From Flavobacterium commune (GTDB lineage Bacteria; Bacteroidota; Bacteroidia; Flavobacteriales; Flavobacteriaceae), in contig NZ_CP017774.1 in assembly GCF_001857965.1 (NCBI RefSeq), positions 3,348,001 to 3,412,000 of the forward strand: a stretch of DNA of 64,000 bases. The letters run 5' to 3'. The notes beneath the pieces are model-generated. The model did not search any database, was not told where the DNA came from, and saw only the letters and a list, made by a program, of their open reading frames with translations. Shown here piece after piece: positions 23,350 through 32,037 of the stretch; the first letter of the stretch is position 1, and each line of letters starts with the position of its first letter. A program made the position numbers and the translations under genes.

Positions 23350-24090
23350 TTATATCAAATTTAATTGTAGGGCAAAACAGTTTTTATCTTCTTTAGTAAT
23401 GCTAAAAACAATAGAATCATCAGATACATTTTCATGAATCATCACCTGATCGCGTAACGAAAGTTCTTTCATGAAATTCATTTCGAAACTTTTAATCTTT
23501 TGCTTCAGAATAATATTTTCATCCACTAAATCCATACACCATTCCAGATACTTAACGTTATTCACATGGTTAACAATATCTAAATCTGATAAAATGACGG
23601 TTTTGCTGAAAATTTCTTCTTTTTCGGGATTGATGTCAATTTTTGAAAAGCCCTCCTGAGTGGCTTTTACATCCGGGAATAATTCAAAATGATCGTGTGC
23701 AAGTGTTAACAATTCAGGACGACGACTTTTAGTATTGAAAACGGCCCAAAAAGTTTCGCAGCCTATAATTTTTTTATTATTAACGTACATTTCCAAAGCA
23801 CGAACCGAGCGGGAATTTTCTAAACTGTTGATCCATGTTTTTACTGTTACAGTATCTTTCCATTGGGGTAAAGCACTGATTTCTACACGCATTCTACTCA
23901 AAACCCAGGCCTGGTCATATTCCTGCATATCCGTAAAGCTAATGCCTCCCATTTCAGCATGTTCAGCAGCTGTAAGTTGCAATAAATTACATAATTCGGT
24001 GTATTTTAAACATCCCGAAGGCAAACATTGGGTGAAATTAATTTCGAAGTTTTTACTTATAATAGAAGTAAAATTAGCAGCTACTGGCAT
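23350..24090 (-). CDS. Acyl-ACP thioesterase
   Basis: 246 residues with two hotdog folds in tandem, as in the plant FatA/FatB-like Acyl-ACP_TE family. The N-terminal half contains QAWVLSRMRVEI and WKDTVTVKTWI; the second contains DIVNHVNNVKYLEWCMD, whose Asn, His and nearby Glu/Cys match the catalytic positions. It releases free fatty acids from acyl carrier protein. It lies 24 bp after miaA and probably shares its transcript. Confidence 0.9.
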   Translation of the reverse strand: MPVAANFTSIISKNFEINFTQCLPSGCLKYTELCNLLQLTAAEHAEMGGISFTDMQEYDQAWVLSRMRVEISALPQWKDTVTVKTWINSLENSRSVRALEMYVNNKKIIGCETFWAVFNTKSRRPELLTLAHDHFELFPDVKATQEGFSKIDINPEKEEIFSKTVILSDLDIVNHVNNVKYLEWCMDLVDENIILKQKIKSFEMNFMKELSLRDQVMIHENVSDDSIVFSITKEDKNCFALQLNLI

Positions 24091-24114
24091 TTGATGTTGT
24101 TTGGATTTTGTTGT

Positions 24115-25041
24115 TTATGTTTTTTTAGAATAATTTTCGATATAATCAATTATTTTTTGAGTTGGAGTTTCAAAATTAAACCATTTGGTGCTTTCATCTC
24201 GTTTGAACCAGGTTAGTTGACGTTTAGCAAAACGACGGGTGTTTTTTTTGATTTCTTCGATAGCAAATTCCAATGTAAATTCTTTGTCAAAGTAACTAAA
24301 TAATTCGCGGTAACCAACAGTTTGTAGTGCATTTAACTCTTTGTTGGGATACAAATTCTTTGCTTCTTGCAGTAAACCTTCATTCATCATGATGTCCACA
24401 CGTTGATTGATTCTACTGTACATCACATTTCTTTCGGCTTCTAAACCAATAAGAATAGGAGTGAAGCTTCTTTCGTTTTTCTTTTGATTTAAAAAAGAAG
24501 AATAGGCTTTTCCTGTTCCGATGCAAACTTCTACAAATCGCATCATGCGTTGTGGATTGAGTAGGGTTTGCGGATTTTCGAGATTAATTTTTTCAAAATA
24601 ATCTGGGTCTAATTTTTTGAGTTGCTCCTGTAAATAGCCAATTCCTAATTTTTCATAATTAGCATTTACTTCCTGACGTACGGTCGAATTAATTTCGGGG
24701 AAATCATCAAAACCTTTCAAAACAGCATTGACGTATAAACCTGATCCGCCTACTAAAACTACATAGTCATTGGTTTTGAATAATTCTTCAATTGTAGTAA
24801 TCGCTTCTTTTTCGAAATCACCAACGGTATAATTTTCAAAAATAGATTTATTTTGAATAAAATGATGTTGGGCGGCAGCCAATTCTTTTGCATTAGGAAC
24901 AGCAGTCCCGATAGTCATTTCTTTAAAAAACTGACGACTGTCACAAGAAACAATTTCGCAATTATAATGATTGGCTAATTGAATGCTTAAAGCAGTTTTC
25001 CCTATGGCCGTAGGTCCAATTATGGTAATTAGATATTTCAT
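24115..25041 (-). CDS. miaA: tRNA dimethylallyltransferase (MiaA)
   Basis: 308 residues. The P-loop GPTAIGKTALSI (about 9-20), the substrate motif SCDSRQFFKEMTIGTA (about 33-48), GGSGLYVNAVL, and the C-terminal TRRFAKRQLTWFKRD are diagnostic. It puts the dimethylallyl group on A37 of tRNAs that read codons starting with U. It starts one base after the stop of the ion channel gene, so translation is likely coupled. Confidence 0.97.
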   Translation of the reverse strand: MKYLITIIGPTAIGKTALSIQLANHYNCEIVSCDSRQFFKEMTIGTAVPNAKELAAAQHHFIQNKSIFENYTVGDFEKEAITTIEELFKTNDYVVLVGGSGLYVNAVLKGFDDFPEINSTVRQEVNANYEKLGIGYLQEQLKKLDPDYFEKINLENPQTLLNPQRMMRFVEVCIGTGKAYSSFLNQKKNERSFTPILIGLEAERNVMYSRINQRVDIMMNEGLLQEAKNLYPNKELNALQTVGYRELFSYFDKEFTLEFAIEEIKKNTRRFAKRQLTWFKRDESTKWFNFETPTQKIIDYIENYSKKT

Positions 25042-25042
25042 T

Positions 25043-25870
25043 TTAAATATTTTCTAGAGAATGACCACATTGAGGACAAAATTTAGCATTGGAAGGATAA
25101 TTAGTATTGTCACAATTAATACAGGGATTTTGCATCTCTTTATTATAGCTAATTTTACTTATTTCGGCCGATACAATTCCTGTAGGAACAGCAATAATAC
25201 CATAACCCATAATCATTACAAATGATGCAATAATCTGACCTAAGGGTGTTTGTGGAGAAATATCGCCATAGCCTACTGTTGTCAGGGTTACTATTGTCCA
25301 GTAAATACTCATTGGGACACTCGTAAAACCATTTTCTTTTCCTTCAACCAGGTACATTATTGAGCCAATAATTATGGTGCTAATAAGTACAAAATAAATA
25401 AAAACCACAATTTTTCCGCGACTGGCAATAAGAGCCCTTCTTAGTTTGTTAGAATGATTCGTAAAATGTGGGTTGTTCAAAATTTTAAACAAACGCAATA
25501 ATCGCAGTGCCCGTATAACTGTTAAGATATTATAACCTGTAATAAACAGTGAGAGATACATGGGTAAAATGGCCAGCAAATCGATAATACCATAAAAACT
25601 AAAAATATACCTAATGGGTCTGTTGATACATAGAATTCGAAGTAAGTATTCGATGGTAAAAAATACGGTAATAATCCATTCAAGTGTAATTAAGTAGGAA
25701 TGATATTTTTGATCAAATTCGGCTACTGTTTCCATCATTACCAAGAGTACACACATAAGAATAACTCCTAACAGTATTAAATCAAACAACCTTCCTGCTC
25801 TGGTGTTAGTGTGATAAATTACGATATAGACTTTTTTTCTAAACTCAGAATACATTGATGAGAAACCCAT
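25043..25870 (-). CDS. Voltage-gated-type ion (potassium) channel with C-terminal zinc ribbon
   Basis: 275 residues with six membrane segments. S4 is arginine-rich (IRALRLLRLFKIL, about 128-140) and the selectivity filter is TTVGYGD (about 204-210), identical to potassium channels. After S6 a short cytoplasmic tail ends in two CxxC pairs (CINCDN, CPQCGHSLENI), a zinc-ribbon-like module that is not part of the channel core and may assemble or regulate the tetramer. It lies in a tight minus-strand cluster between a nuclease gene and miaA. Confidence 0.88.
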   Translation of the reverse strand: MGFSSMYSEFRKKVYIVIYHTNTRAGRLFDLILLGVILMCVLLVMMETVAEFDQKYHSYLITLEWIITVFFTIEYLLRILCINRPIRYIFSFYGIIDLLAILPMYLSLFITGYNILTVIRALRLLRLFKILNNPHFTNHSNKLRRALIASRGKIVVFIYFVLISTIIIGSIMYLVEGKENGFTSVPMSIYWTIVTLTTVGYGDISPQTPLGQIIASFVMIMGYGIIAVPTGIVSAEISKISYNKEMQNPCINCDNTNYPSNAKFCPQCGHSLENI

Positions 25871-25882
25871 ATTGCCGAAAAT

Positions 25883-27244
25883 TTAAAAATGAATAATTTT
25901 TATGCCTTTGTTTTTTCTAATGTATGATTGAATAATTCGTTGGATATCCCGATTACTATCCATAGGGATTAGTATGTTTTTCAGTATGTTGGCATTGGTA
26001 ATTTGATAATTCAAATCATAAAAAGCATAGCCTTTATAAACTCCGTTTTCAACTAAAACAGCACTTCTTTCGTTAATATTCCTACCTCTTCCAATGATAA
26101 TCATACTTTTATTTTCAAAAGTATAATTACTAATGAAATTTTGCACACGCTCATTGTATATTTCCGGTGAAACTATATTGATGCAGGCACCGTCACATTC
26201 TTTTATATTGTATTGAAAGCATTCTTTTTTGGATTCATACAATCCGTTTAACTTTTGGCATAACTTATATTTTTCGGTAATATTAAACAAGAAACTTTTT
26301 CCTTCCTGCAACGAGGCAAAGGAGGTTATTTCTTTCTTACGACCATCTGTTTTTTGTAATTTTAGACTTAGATAACCATTTGAACTGTTTTCTAAATAAA
26401 GCGCATAAATAAAAATATTTTTACGTTGAGCCCTGTTTAAAATTGGTTTGTTGACTTTTATTTCCTGACTTTCTTTTAATAAAGCAATCAGTTCACTACC
26501 GGTTTCTTCAAAATTAACAGCGAAAACTTCATTTTGAATACGCTTGCTTTTATTGGTGATTCCTGTAAAATGCTGATTGACTCTTTTTTTGATATTATTG
26601 CTTTTGCCAATATAAATGATGTTTCCACTTTGATTATGAATGTAATAAACACCGGTTTTTGTGGGTAATTCTCGTAAAATATCAAGTAGTTTAGGAGCAA
26701 TTCCTTTTTCGACCTCAATTTTTATAAAATCCTTTACGATTGTTTTTTCAAGATCTTTTTCCAGTAACATTTTGAATAGTTTTACAGTTGCCATCGCATC
26801 ACCACTGGCACGATGTCTGTCGGCCATTGGAATTCCTAGGGCGCGAACTAATTTTCCTAAACTATGTGAATTTTGTTCTGGTAATAATTTTTTAGATAAT
26901 TCAACGGTACAAAGGGTTTTTGTGTTGAAATCGTATCCTAAACGACGAAATTCTGTTCTTAGAATTCGATAATCAAAATCGGCATTGTGAGCCACTAAAA
27001 TACAATCATCGGTAATTTCAATAATGCGTTTTGCAACCTCATAAAATTTAGGAGCCGAACGCAACATAGCATTGTTAATCCCGGTTAATTTTACCACAAA
27101 AGGCTGAATTGGAATTTCAGGATTTACTAAACTGATGAATTGATCTACAATTTGATGACCGTCAAATTTATAAATAGCAATTTCTGTAATACCCTCTTCA
27201 TTAAACTGTCCTCCAGTAGTTTCTATGTCTAATATTGCGTACAA
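25883..27244 (-). CDS. DnaQ-like 3'-5' exonuclease fused to GIY-YIG (UvrC/Cho-type) nuclease
   Basis: 453 residues, TTG start. Residues 1-170 are a DEDD exonuclease: Exo I AILDIETTGG, Exo II VAHNADFDYRIL, Exo III HRASGDAMATV. Residues about 190-280 are a GIY-YIG domain (GVYYIHNQSGNIIYIGKSNNI, with the R and E further on, RVNQHF and ESQEIK). The remaining part resembles the UvrC middle region, with a cysteine pair (CQYN, CDGACIN written in the order C-x-C). The combination is known in Bacteroidota and some Firmicutes and probably serves DNA repair. Confidence 0.9.
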   Translation of the reverse strand: MYAILDIETTGGQFNEEGITEIAIYKFDGHQIVDQFISLVNPEIPIQPFVVKLTGINNAMLRSAPKFYEVAKRIIEITDDCILVAHNADFDYRILRTEFRRLGYDFNTKTLCTVELSKKLLPEQNSHSLGKLVRALGIPMADRHRASGDAMATVKLFKMLLEKDLEKTIVKDFIKIEVEKGIAPKLLDILRELPTKTGVYYIHNQSGNIIYIGKSNNIKKRVNQHFTGITNKSKRIQNEVFAVNFEETGSELIALLKESQEIKVNKPILNRAQRKNIFIYALYLENSSNGYLSLKLQKTDGRKKEITSFASLQEGKSFLFNITEKYKLCQKLNGLYESKKECFQYNIKECDGACINIVSPEIYNERVQNFISNYTFENKSMIIIGRGRNINERSAVLVENGVYKGYAFYDLNYQITNANILKNILIPMDSNRDIQRIIQSYIRKNKGIKIIHF

Positions 27245-27298
27245 AATAAGTCTTCAGTTTGTAGTTTATAGTTAGTTGTTTGTGGTTTTTGCACTAAA

Positions 27299-27964
27299 TT
27301 ATCTGCCTCCAAAGATACTACTTCCTACCCGAATCATCGTACTGCCGCATTCAATGGCTAATTTGTAATCGCCGGACATTCCCATTGAAAGAGATTTCAG
27401 ATTACAGATTTCAGATTTCAGATTTTGATTAGCATCAAAAATGGATTTTAGATGCAAGAATTCTTTTTTGATTTGCTCTTGATTGTCCGTAAAAGTTGCC
27501 ATTCCCATTAAACCCACAATTCGGATGTTTTTAAATCCTTCTTCATTATTTTGAACGAAATTAAGAATCTCGTTTAGCTCATTTTCATCCAAACCAAATT
27601 TAGTTTCTTCCTCAGCAATATGTATTTGTAGTAAACAATCAATTACACGATTGTGTTTTTGAGCTTGTCTGTTAATCTCATGCAATAATTTCAAGCTATC
27701 CACGCCATGAATCAAACTCACATATTCTGCCATAAATTTTACTTTATTGGTTTGAACGTGACCTATCATGTGCCATTGAATGTCTTTGGGCATTTGTTCC
27801 CATTTCTCGGTCATTTCCTGGATTTTATTTTCACCAAAAATCCTTTGACCTGCATTATAAGCTTCCATTAAATCAGTAACGGGTTTGGTTTTAGAAACTG
27901 CTACCAGCGTTACGTGCTCAGGCAAAGAGGATTTAATATTGAGGAGGTTGTTTTTTATTGACAT
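27299..27964 (-). CDS. YggS-family pyridoxal-phosphate homeostasis protein
   Basis: 221 residues, a fold-type III barrel with the PLP lysine in LVAVSKTKPV (about 20-29) and further motifs FGENKIQEM, WHMIGHVQTNK, LMGMATF and LSMGMSGDYKLAIECGST. It controls the supply of PLP in the cell. An unusual insertion (residues about 180-192, LKSEICNLKS) is encoded by five tandem heptamers (27393-27427). It overlaps the next upstream gene by 10 bp. Confidence 0.93.
   Translation of the reverse strand: MSIKNNLLNIKSSLPEHVTLVAVSKTKPVTDLMEAYNAGQRIFGENKIQEMTEKWEQMPKDIQWHMIGHVQTNKVKFMAEYVSLIHGVDSLKLLHEINRQAQKHNRVIDCLLQIHIAEEETKFGLDENELNEILNFVQNNEEGFKNIRIVGLMGMATFTDNQEQIKKEFLHLKSIFDANQNLKSEICNLKSLSMGMSGDYKLAIECGSTMIRVGSSIFGGR
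27393..27427. repeat. Five heptamers inside the yggS coding sequence
   Basis: The units are GATTTCA, GATTACA, GATTTCA, GATTTCA and GATTTTG. They lie within the coding frame and encode a segment that precedes the conserved LSMGMS motif, where related proteins have a variable loop. Confidence 0.85.
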
Positions 27965-28479
27965 TTTTTAATTTTTTCTTGGATTCTGTTTAATATAATT
28001 TTTTCGTCAATAATTATTTTTTCTTCTTTGAGTCTCTTAAATTCATTGAAAATTTCTATTATTTTATAATCAGAATAGGTTTCAAATTTATTCAAAGTAT
28101 AGAAAATTTTCGAATGATGGAGTTTTATATAGAAAACTACTCCACAAATTCCATTTCGAGATGCAATGTTTTTTAAAATAATTTGAGTTTCTTTTATATT
28201 AATAGTTTTTTCCCATTTCTTATTGAAGGTTTCACCTTCTAATATAATTTTTTCTTCATCGAAAGTGATTATGTGAATATTAGTTTTGCTTTCATAAATG
28301 ATGTATGTCGTAAAAATTACTAAAATAAATAATTCTAATATTGTTGTATATAAAGTAGTTAATGGTTTGAATTTAAAAACTAGATATGAGTAAAATATAA
28401 ATAATGTTAAAATTGTAAAGGTTTTTAAAGTAAAAAGGCGTTGATAGAAGCTTTTATATTCAGTTTCAAATGTTTTCAT
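27955..28479 (-). CDS. Two-helix membrane protein of unknown function
   Basis: 174 residues. Two membrane helices (about 17-35 and 43-60) are followed by a soluble, lysine- and isoleucine-rich domain. The design (short loop, then a beta-rich domain, e.g. IHIITFDEEKIILEGE) is like bacterial PH-domain or YcxB-like proteins, but I do not recognise the family. It overlaps yggS by 10 bp and follows the 3-hydroxyacyl-CoA dehydrogenase by 9 bp. Its A+T content is higher than that of its neighbours. Confidence 0.6.
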   Translation of the reverse strand: MKTFETEYKSFYQRLFTLKTFTILTLFIFYSYLVFKFKPLTTLYTTILELFILVIFTTYIIYESKTNIHIITFDEEKIILEGETFNKKWEKTINIKETQIILKNIASRNGICGVVFYIKLHHSKIFYTLNKFETYSDYKIIEIFNEFKRLKEEKIIIDEKIILNRIQEKIKKCQ

Positions 28480-28488
28480 TATTAAAAA

Positions 28489-29385
28489 TTAAGGATAAGT
28501 AATAAATTGTTTTGAAACTTTCTCTGCTTTTTTACTTTCACTATAATCATAAAAACCTTCTCCTGATTTTATACCTAATTTTTTAGCATTGACCATATTC
28601 ACTAAAAGTGGACAAGGAGCGTATTTTGGATTTTTAAATCCATCATACATCACATTTAATATTGACAAGCAAACATCAAGCCCAATAAAATCAGCCAATT
28701 GTAAAGGACCCATTGGGTGTCCCATTCCTAATTTCATCACGCTGTCAATTTCGCTTACTCCGGCTACTTTGTTGTATAAAGTTTCGATAGCTTCATTAAT
28801 CATAGGCATCAAAATTCTATTGGCAACAAAACCGGGATAATCATGAGCTTCAACAGCCGTTTTTCCTAATTTGGATGCTAGTGTAGTTATGAATTGGGTT
28901 ACTTCATCGCTGGTGTTGTAACCACGAATGACTTCTACCAAAGGCATTAGGGGAACAGGATTCATAAAATGCATTCCAATAACCCGTTCCGGATGAGCAA
29001 CAACTGATGCAATTTGAGTAATAGAAATAGAAGAGGTATTAGTTGCAAAAACAGTGTTGTGAGAACAATATTCGTTTAGTTTTTTGAATATTCTGAGTTT
29101 TAAATCCAGTTTTTCAGTTGCGGCTTCAATTACTAAATCAGCGCCTACAACACCATCTTCAATATCAGTATAACAAATAATGTTCGAAACGGTTTTCATT
29201 TTTTCTTCGGCAGTAATGCTTCCTTTGTTTTGCATTCTGTCCAAATTGGTAAAAATAGTGGTCATTCCTTTTTCCAAAGCTTCTTCGGAAACATCAATCA
29301 TTTTTACGGTAAAACCATTTTGGGCAAAAGTATGGGCGATTCCGTTACCCATAGTTCCTGCACCTATTATTGCTACTATTTTCAT
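28489..29385 (-). CDS. 3-hydroxybutyryl-CoA dehydrogenase
   Basis: 298 residues. The N-terminal NAD-binding fold has GAGTMGNGIAHTFAQNG (8-24); catalytic parts include ATNTSSISIT, the HFMNPVPLMPLVEVIRG block with the catalytic His, and the C-terminal domain with GFVANRILMPMINEA and GMGHPMGPLQLADFIGLD. It oxidises (S)-3-hydroxyacyl-CoA, in fatty acid or phenylacetate/butanoate metabolism. It is separated from the upstream oxidoreductase gene by a terminator. Confidence 0.94.
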   Translation of the reverse strand: MKIVAIIGAGTMGNGIAHTFAQNGFTVKMIDVSEEALEKGMTTIFTNLDRMQNKGSITAEEKMKTVSNIICYTDIEDGVVGADLVIEAATEKLDLKLRIFKKLNEYCSHNTVFATNTSSISITQIASVVAHPERVIGMHFMNPVPLMPLVEVIRGYNTSDEVTQFITTLASKLGKTAVEAHDYPGFVANRILMPMINEAIETLYNKVAGVSEIDSVMKLGMGHPMGPLQLADFIGLDVCLSILNVMYDGFKNPKYAPCPLLVNMVNAKKLGIKSGEGFYDYSESKKAEKVSKQFITYP

Positions 29386-29412
29386 TCAGTATTCGATTTA
29401 TATTTAAAAAAT

Positions 29413-29435
29413 AAAAGTTACGAAACGTAACTTTT
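29413..29435 (-). terminator. Intrinsic terminator after the Gfo/Idh/MocA gene
   Basis: AAAAGTTACG and CGTAACTTTT form a perfect 10-bp stem with a 3-base loop, followed on the minus strand by T-rich sequence. It may act in both directions. Confidence 0.8.
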
Positions 29436-29463
29436 AAAATTCAATGTTTATATGAAAAAATAT

Positions 29464-30429
29464 TTATTTCTTAAAACAAGCTATAATTTGGTGCGCTACT
29501 CTTAAAGCTTCGGTAGCTTGATCCAGAGTTACAATAGGCGTTGTATTATTGACAATCGCATCAGCAAATGTTTCTAATTCGTCTAGGATGGCGTTGTTTT
29601 GCTGTACTTCAGGATTCGAAAAATAGATTTGTTTTTTTACTCCTTCGGCATTTTGTAAAATCATATCAAAATCGCCGGGAACTTCGGGAGCGTCTTTCAT
29701 TTTTACGACCTCACATTTTTTCTCTAAAAAGTCAACAGAGATGTAAGCATCTTTCTGGAAGAAACGTGTTTTACGCATATTTTTCATCGAAATTCGGCTT
29801 GAAGTCAAGTTGGCAACACAGCCATTTTCAAATTCGATTCTGGCATTGGCAATATCTGGGGTGTCGCTAATTACCGAAACGCCGCTGGCACTGATATTTT
29901 TTACTTTTGATTTTACTACACTCAAAATCACATCAATATCATGAATCATCAAATCTAAAACTACAGGAACATCTGTACCACGTGGATTGAATTCGGCCAA
30001 ACGATGGGTTTCTATAAACATCGGATTTTCGATCATGTTTTTAGTCGCAATAAAGGCTGGATTAAAACGTTCCACGTGTCCTACCTGACCTTTTACGTTA
30101 TATTCATTTGCTAAAGCGATAATTTCTTCGGCTTCTTCAATGGTATTCGAAATGGGTTTTTCGATAAAAACGTGTTTCCCTGATTTGATGGCTGCTCTGG
30201 CACATTTATAGTGCGAAAGGGTAGGAGTTACAATGTCAATTACGTCAACAGCGTGAATTAATTTGGCAATGGTATTGAAGTTGGTGTATCCAAATTCTTT
30301 TGAAATTTTTTGAGCGTATTCCTGATTTTCATCATAAAAACCAACTAATTCATATTTTTCAGATTGTTGTAATAAACGCAAATGAATTTTTCCCAGATGC
30401 CCGGCACCTAAAACCCCTACTTTTAGCAT
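29464..30429 (-). CDS. Gfo/Idh/MocA-family oxidoreductase
   Basis: 321 residues. An N-terminal Rossmann fold (KVGVLGAGHLGKIHLRLL, about 3-20) is followed by the family EKPISNTIEEAEEI segment with the catalytic-site lysine, and later DLMIHDIDVILSV. Substrates in this family are sugars, inositols or bile-pigment-like compounds and cannot be specified here. An exact -7 box lies 16 bp before the start. Confidence 0.9.
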   Translation of the reverse strand: MLKVGVLGAGHLGKIHLRLLQQSEKYELVGFYDENQEYAQKISKEFGYTNFNTIAKLIHAVDVIDIVTPTLSHYKCARAAIKSGKHVFIEKPISNTIEEAEEIIALANEYNVKGQVGHVERFNPAFIATKNMIENPMFIETHRLAEFNPRGTDVPVVLDLMIHDIDVILSVVKSKVKNISASGVSVISDTPDIANARIEFENGCVANLTSSRISMKNMRKTRFFQKDAYISVDFLEKKCEVVKMKDAPEVPGDFDMILQNAEGVKKQIYFSNPEVQQNNAILDELETFADAIVNNTTPIVTLDQATEALRVAHQIIACFKK

Positions 30430-30445
30430 GATAATGTATTTTTAA

Positions 30446-30453
30446 CAAAAGTA
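30446..30453 (-). promoter_or_regulatory. -7 box for the Gfo/Idh/MocA gene
   Basis: The minus strand reads TACTTTTG, an exact TAnnTTTG match, 16 bp before the ATG. Confidence 0.5.
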
Positions 30454-30551
30454 GGAAATTCAAATTAAAATATAGAAAAATTGATTTGGATTTTGGATGT
30501 TGCTTTTTGGATTTTTTACTGTTATTTTTACAAAAAATTAAACCCTAAACT

Positions 30552-31193
30552 TTGAAAGACACAGCCAAACATCAAGGACTTCGCAATCAATTAGTAAGCA
30601 CTTTACAACAAAAAGGAATTACTGATTTACGTGTGCTTGATGCGATAAAAAAAATCCCAAGACACCTTTTTTTAAACTCCAGTTTTGAAGATTATGCTTA
30701 TCAGGATAAGGCATTTCCTATTGGTGCAGGGCAAACTATTTCGCAACCCTATACGGTAGCTTTTCAATCTCAGTTGTTAGAGATAAAGAAAGATCATAAG
30801 GTTCTGGAAATAGGAACAGGTTCGGGGTATCAAACCGCTGTTTTGTGTATGATGGGAGCAAAAGTGTATAGTATTGAGAGACAAAATGAGTTGTTTAAGC
30901 AAACGTCAGCTTTATTGCCAAAATTAGGAATTAGGCCTAAACACCTTACTTTTGGTGATGGTTATAAAGGTTTACCAACGTATGGCCCTTTTGATAGTAT
31001 TATTGTTACTGCAGGTGCGCCAATTATACCAAAGCCATTAATGGCACAACTTAAAATAGGAGGAAGACTCGTAATTCCATTAGGAGAAGAAATCCAAATA
31101 ATGACTTTGCTTATTCGAAAAAATGAAACACAATTTGAAAAACACGAATTAGGCGAATTTCGATTTGTTCCTTTATTAGAAGATAAAAATTAA
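30552..31193 (+). CDS. pcm: Protein-L-isoaspartate O-methyltransferase
   Basis: 213 residues from a TTG start. Family motifs: RHLFL, IGAGQTISQPYTVAFQSQLL (about 56-75), the SAM-binding loop VLEIGTGSGYQTAVL, and the later VTAGAPIIPKPLMAQLKIGGRLV. It repairs isoaspartyl residues in aged proteins. Single gene, divergent from the MocA-type oxidoreductase. Confidence 0.95.
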   Translation: MKDTAKHQGLRNQLVSTLQQKGITDLRVLDAIKKIPRHLFLNSSFEDYAYQDKAFPIGAGQTISQPYTVAFQSQLLEIKKDHKVLEIGTGSGYQTAVLCMMGAKVYSIERQNELFKQTSALLPKLGIRPKHLTFGDGYKGLPTYGPFDSIIVTAGAPIIPKPLMAQLKIGGRLVIPLGEEIQIMTLLIRKNETQFEKHELGEFRFVPLLEDKN

Positions 31194-31220
31194 AAAAGTT
31201 AAACACAGATTTTACAAATT

Positions 31221-31262
31221 CACACGAAATTCGATATGTTTTAATTACACGAATTCGTGTGG
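31221..31262. repeat. Inverted repeat with CACGAATTCGTG core between pcm and smpB
   Basis: CACACGAAATTCG (31221-31233) faces ACACGAATTCGTGTGG (31247-31262), which itself contains a 12-bp perfect palindrome. The block lies between convergent genes and may serve as a terminator for either, but its arm style matches the dispersed repeats seen elsewhere in this window. Confidence 0.55.
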
Positions 31263-31283
31263 CTAAAAAAAAATGTGAATGTT

Positions 31284-31739
31284 TTAATTAAAAGCTTTTT
31301 TTATTCTGTCCAAATCACGTTTGGTATCCTGTTCTTTAAGAGATTCGCGTTTGTCATAGTTTTTCTTTCCTTTACAAAGTCCTATTTCTAGTTTTGCAAT
31401 TCCTTTTTCGTTAGTAAACAATCGCAAAGGAATTATAGTTAAACCTTTAGCTTGAACACTTCGGGCAAGACTTTTTAATTCACGTTTGTTTAAAAGCAGT
31501 TTTCTTTCGCTTCTGGATTTGTGGTTGAATTGGTTTCCAAAAGCATATTCTTCTATGTAAGTGTTGATAGCAAAGAGTTCAGTACCGTTAAATTCGCAAA
31601 AGCTTTCGGTAATATTCGCCTTACCTAAACGAATGGATTTGATTTCAGTTCCTGCTAAAACAATTCCAGCAGTGAATTTTTCGATTATCTCATAATCATA
31701 TCGGGCTCTTTTATTGAGTATGTTGACAGTTTTAAGCAT
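31284..31739 (-). CDS. smpB: SsrA-binding protein SmpB
   Basis: 151 residues when started at the ATG at 31739 (MLKTVNILNKRARYDYEI), the usual SmpB beginning; 24 upstream in-frame codons are rejected. Motifs: FTAGIVLAGTEIKSIRLGKA, the KSRSERKLLLNKREL loop and the C-terminal GKKNYDKRESLKEQDTKRD tail. It delivers tmRNA to stalled ribosomes. The start is supported by an exact promoter box at 31747-31754, only 7 bp upstream. Confidence 0.97.
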   Translation of the reverse strand: MLKTVNILNKRARYDYEIIEKFTAGIVLAGTEIKSIRLGKANITESFCEFNGTELFAINTYIEEYAFGNQFNHKSRSERKLLLNKRELKSLARSVQAKGLTIIPLRLFTNEKGIAKLEIGLCKGKKNYDKRESLKEQDTKRDLDRIKKAFN

Positions 31740-31746
31740 AGGATTG

Positions 31747-31754
31747 CAAATGTA
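31747..31754 (-). promoter_or_regulatory. -7 box of smpB, close to the ATG
   Basis: The minus strand reads TACATTTG (TAnnTTTG) with 7 bp to the smpB start codon. Transcription would begin at or next to the ATG. Confidence 0.6.
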
Positions 31755-31797
31755 GGAACAATTACTAAAATTCCACAATTTTTTAATGAAATTGATA

Positions 31798-31805
31798 TAA
31801 ATTTG
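31798..31805 (+). promoter_or_regulatory. -7 box of the VF530-type gene, close to the ATG
   Basis: TAAATTTG (TAnnTTTG) ends 4 bp before the ATG at 31810, predicting a leaderless transcript. Confidence 0.6.
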
Positions 31806-31809
31806 CTTC

Positions 31810-32037
31810 ATGGAAAAACAAACTTCAAACGACCCGCTTCACGGAATGACTTTAAAAGTAATACTGGAAAAATTAGTTGATTTTTATGGTTTTGATACTT
31901 TAAGCGAATTGATAAAAATTAAATGTTTTACTGAAAATCCAAGTATAAAATCAAGTTTGACTTTTTTAAGAAAAACCGATTGGGCCAGAAAAAAAGTGGA
32001 GGAATTGTATGTTAAATCGTTGCCAAAATTAGGTTAG
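31810..32037 (+). CDS. VF530-family (DUF2132) small DNA-binding-like protein
   Basis: 75 residues with the family pattern NDPLHGMTLKVILEKLVDFYG, an INCF/KCFTENPSIKSSL helix and FLRKTDWARKKVE near the end. The family takes its name from a Vibrio fischeri structure with a DNA-binding-like fold; its function is not established. Divergent from smpB, with a 4-bp overlap at its 3' end with the epimerase-like gene. Confidence 0.85.
   Translation: MEKQTSNDPLHGMTLKVILEKLVDFYGFDTLSELIKIKCFTENPSIKSSLTFLRKTDWARKKVEELYVKSLPKLG

Noticed and set aside
23735..24094. 119-codon frame antisense to the acyl-ACP thioesterase
   Set aside because: Shadow frame; the minus-strand frame has clear thioesterase motifs.
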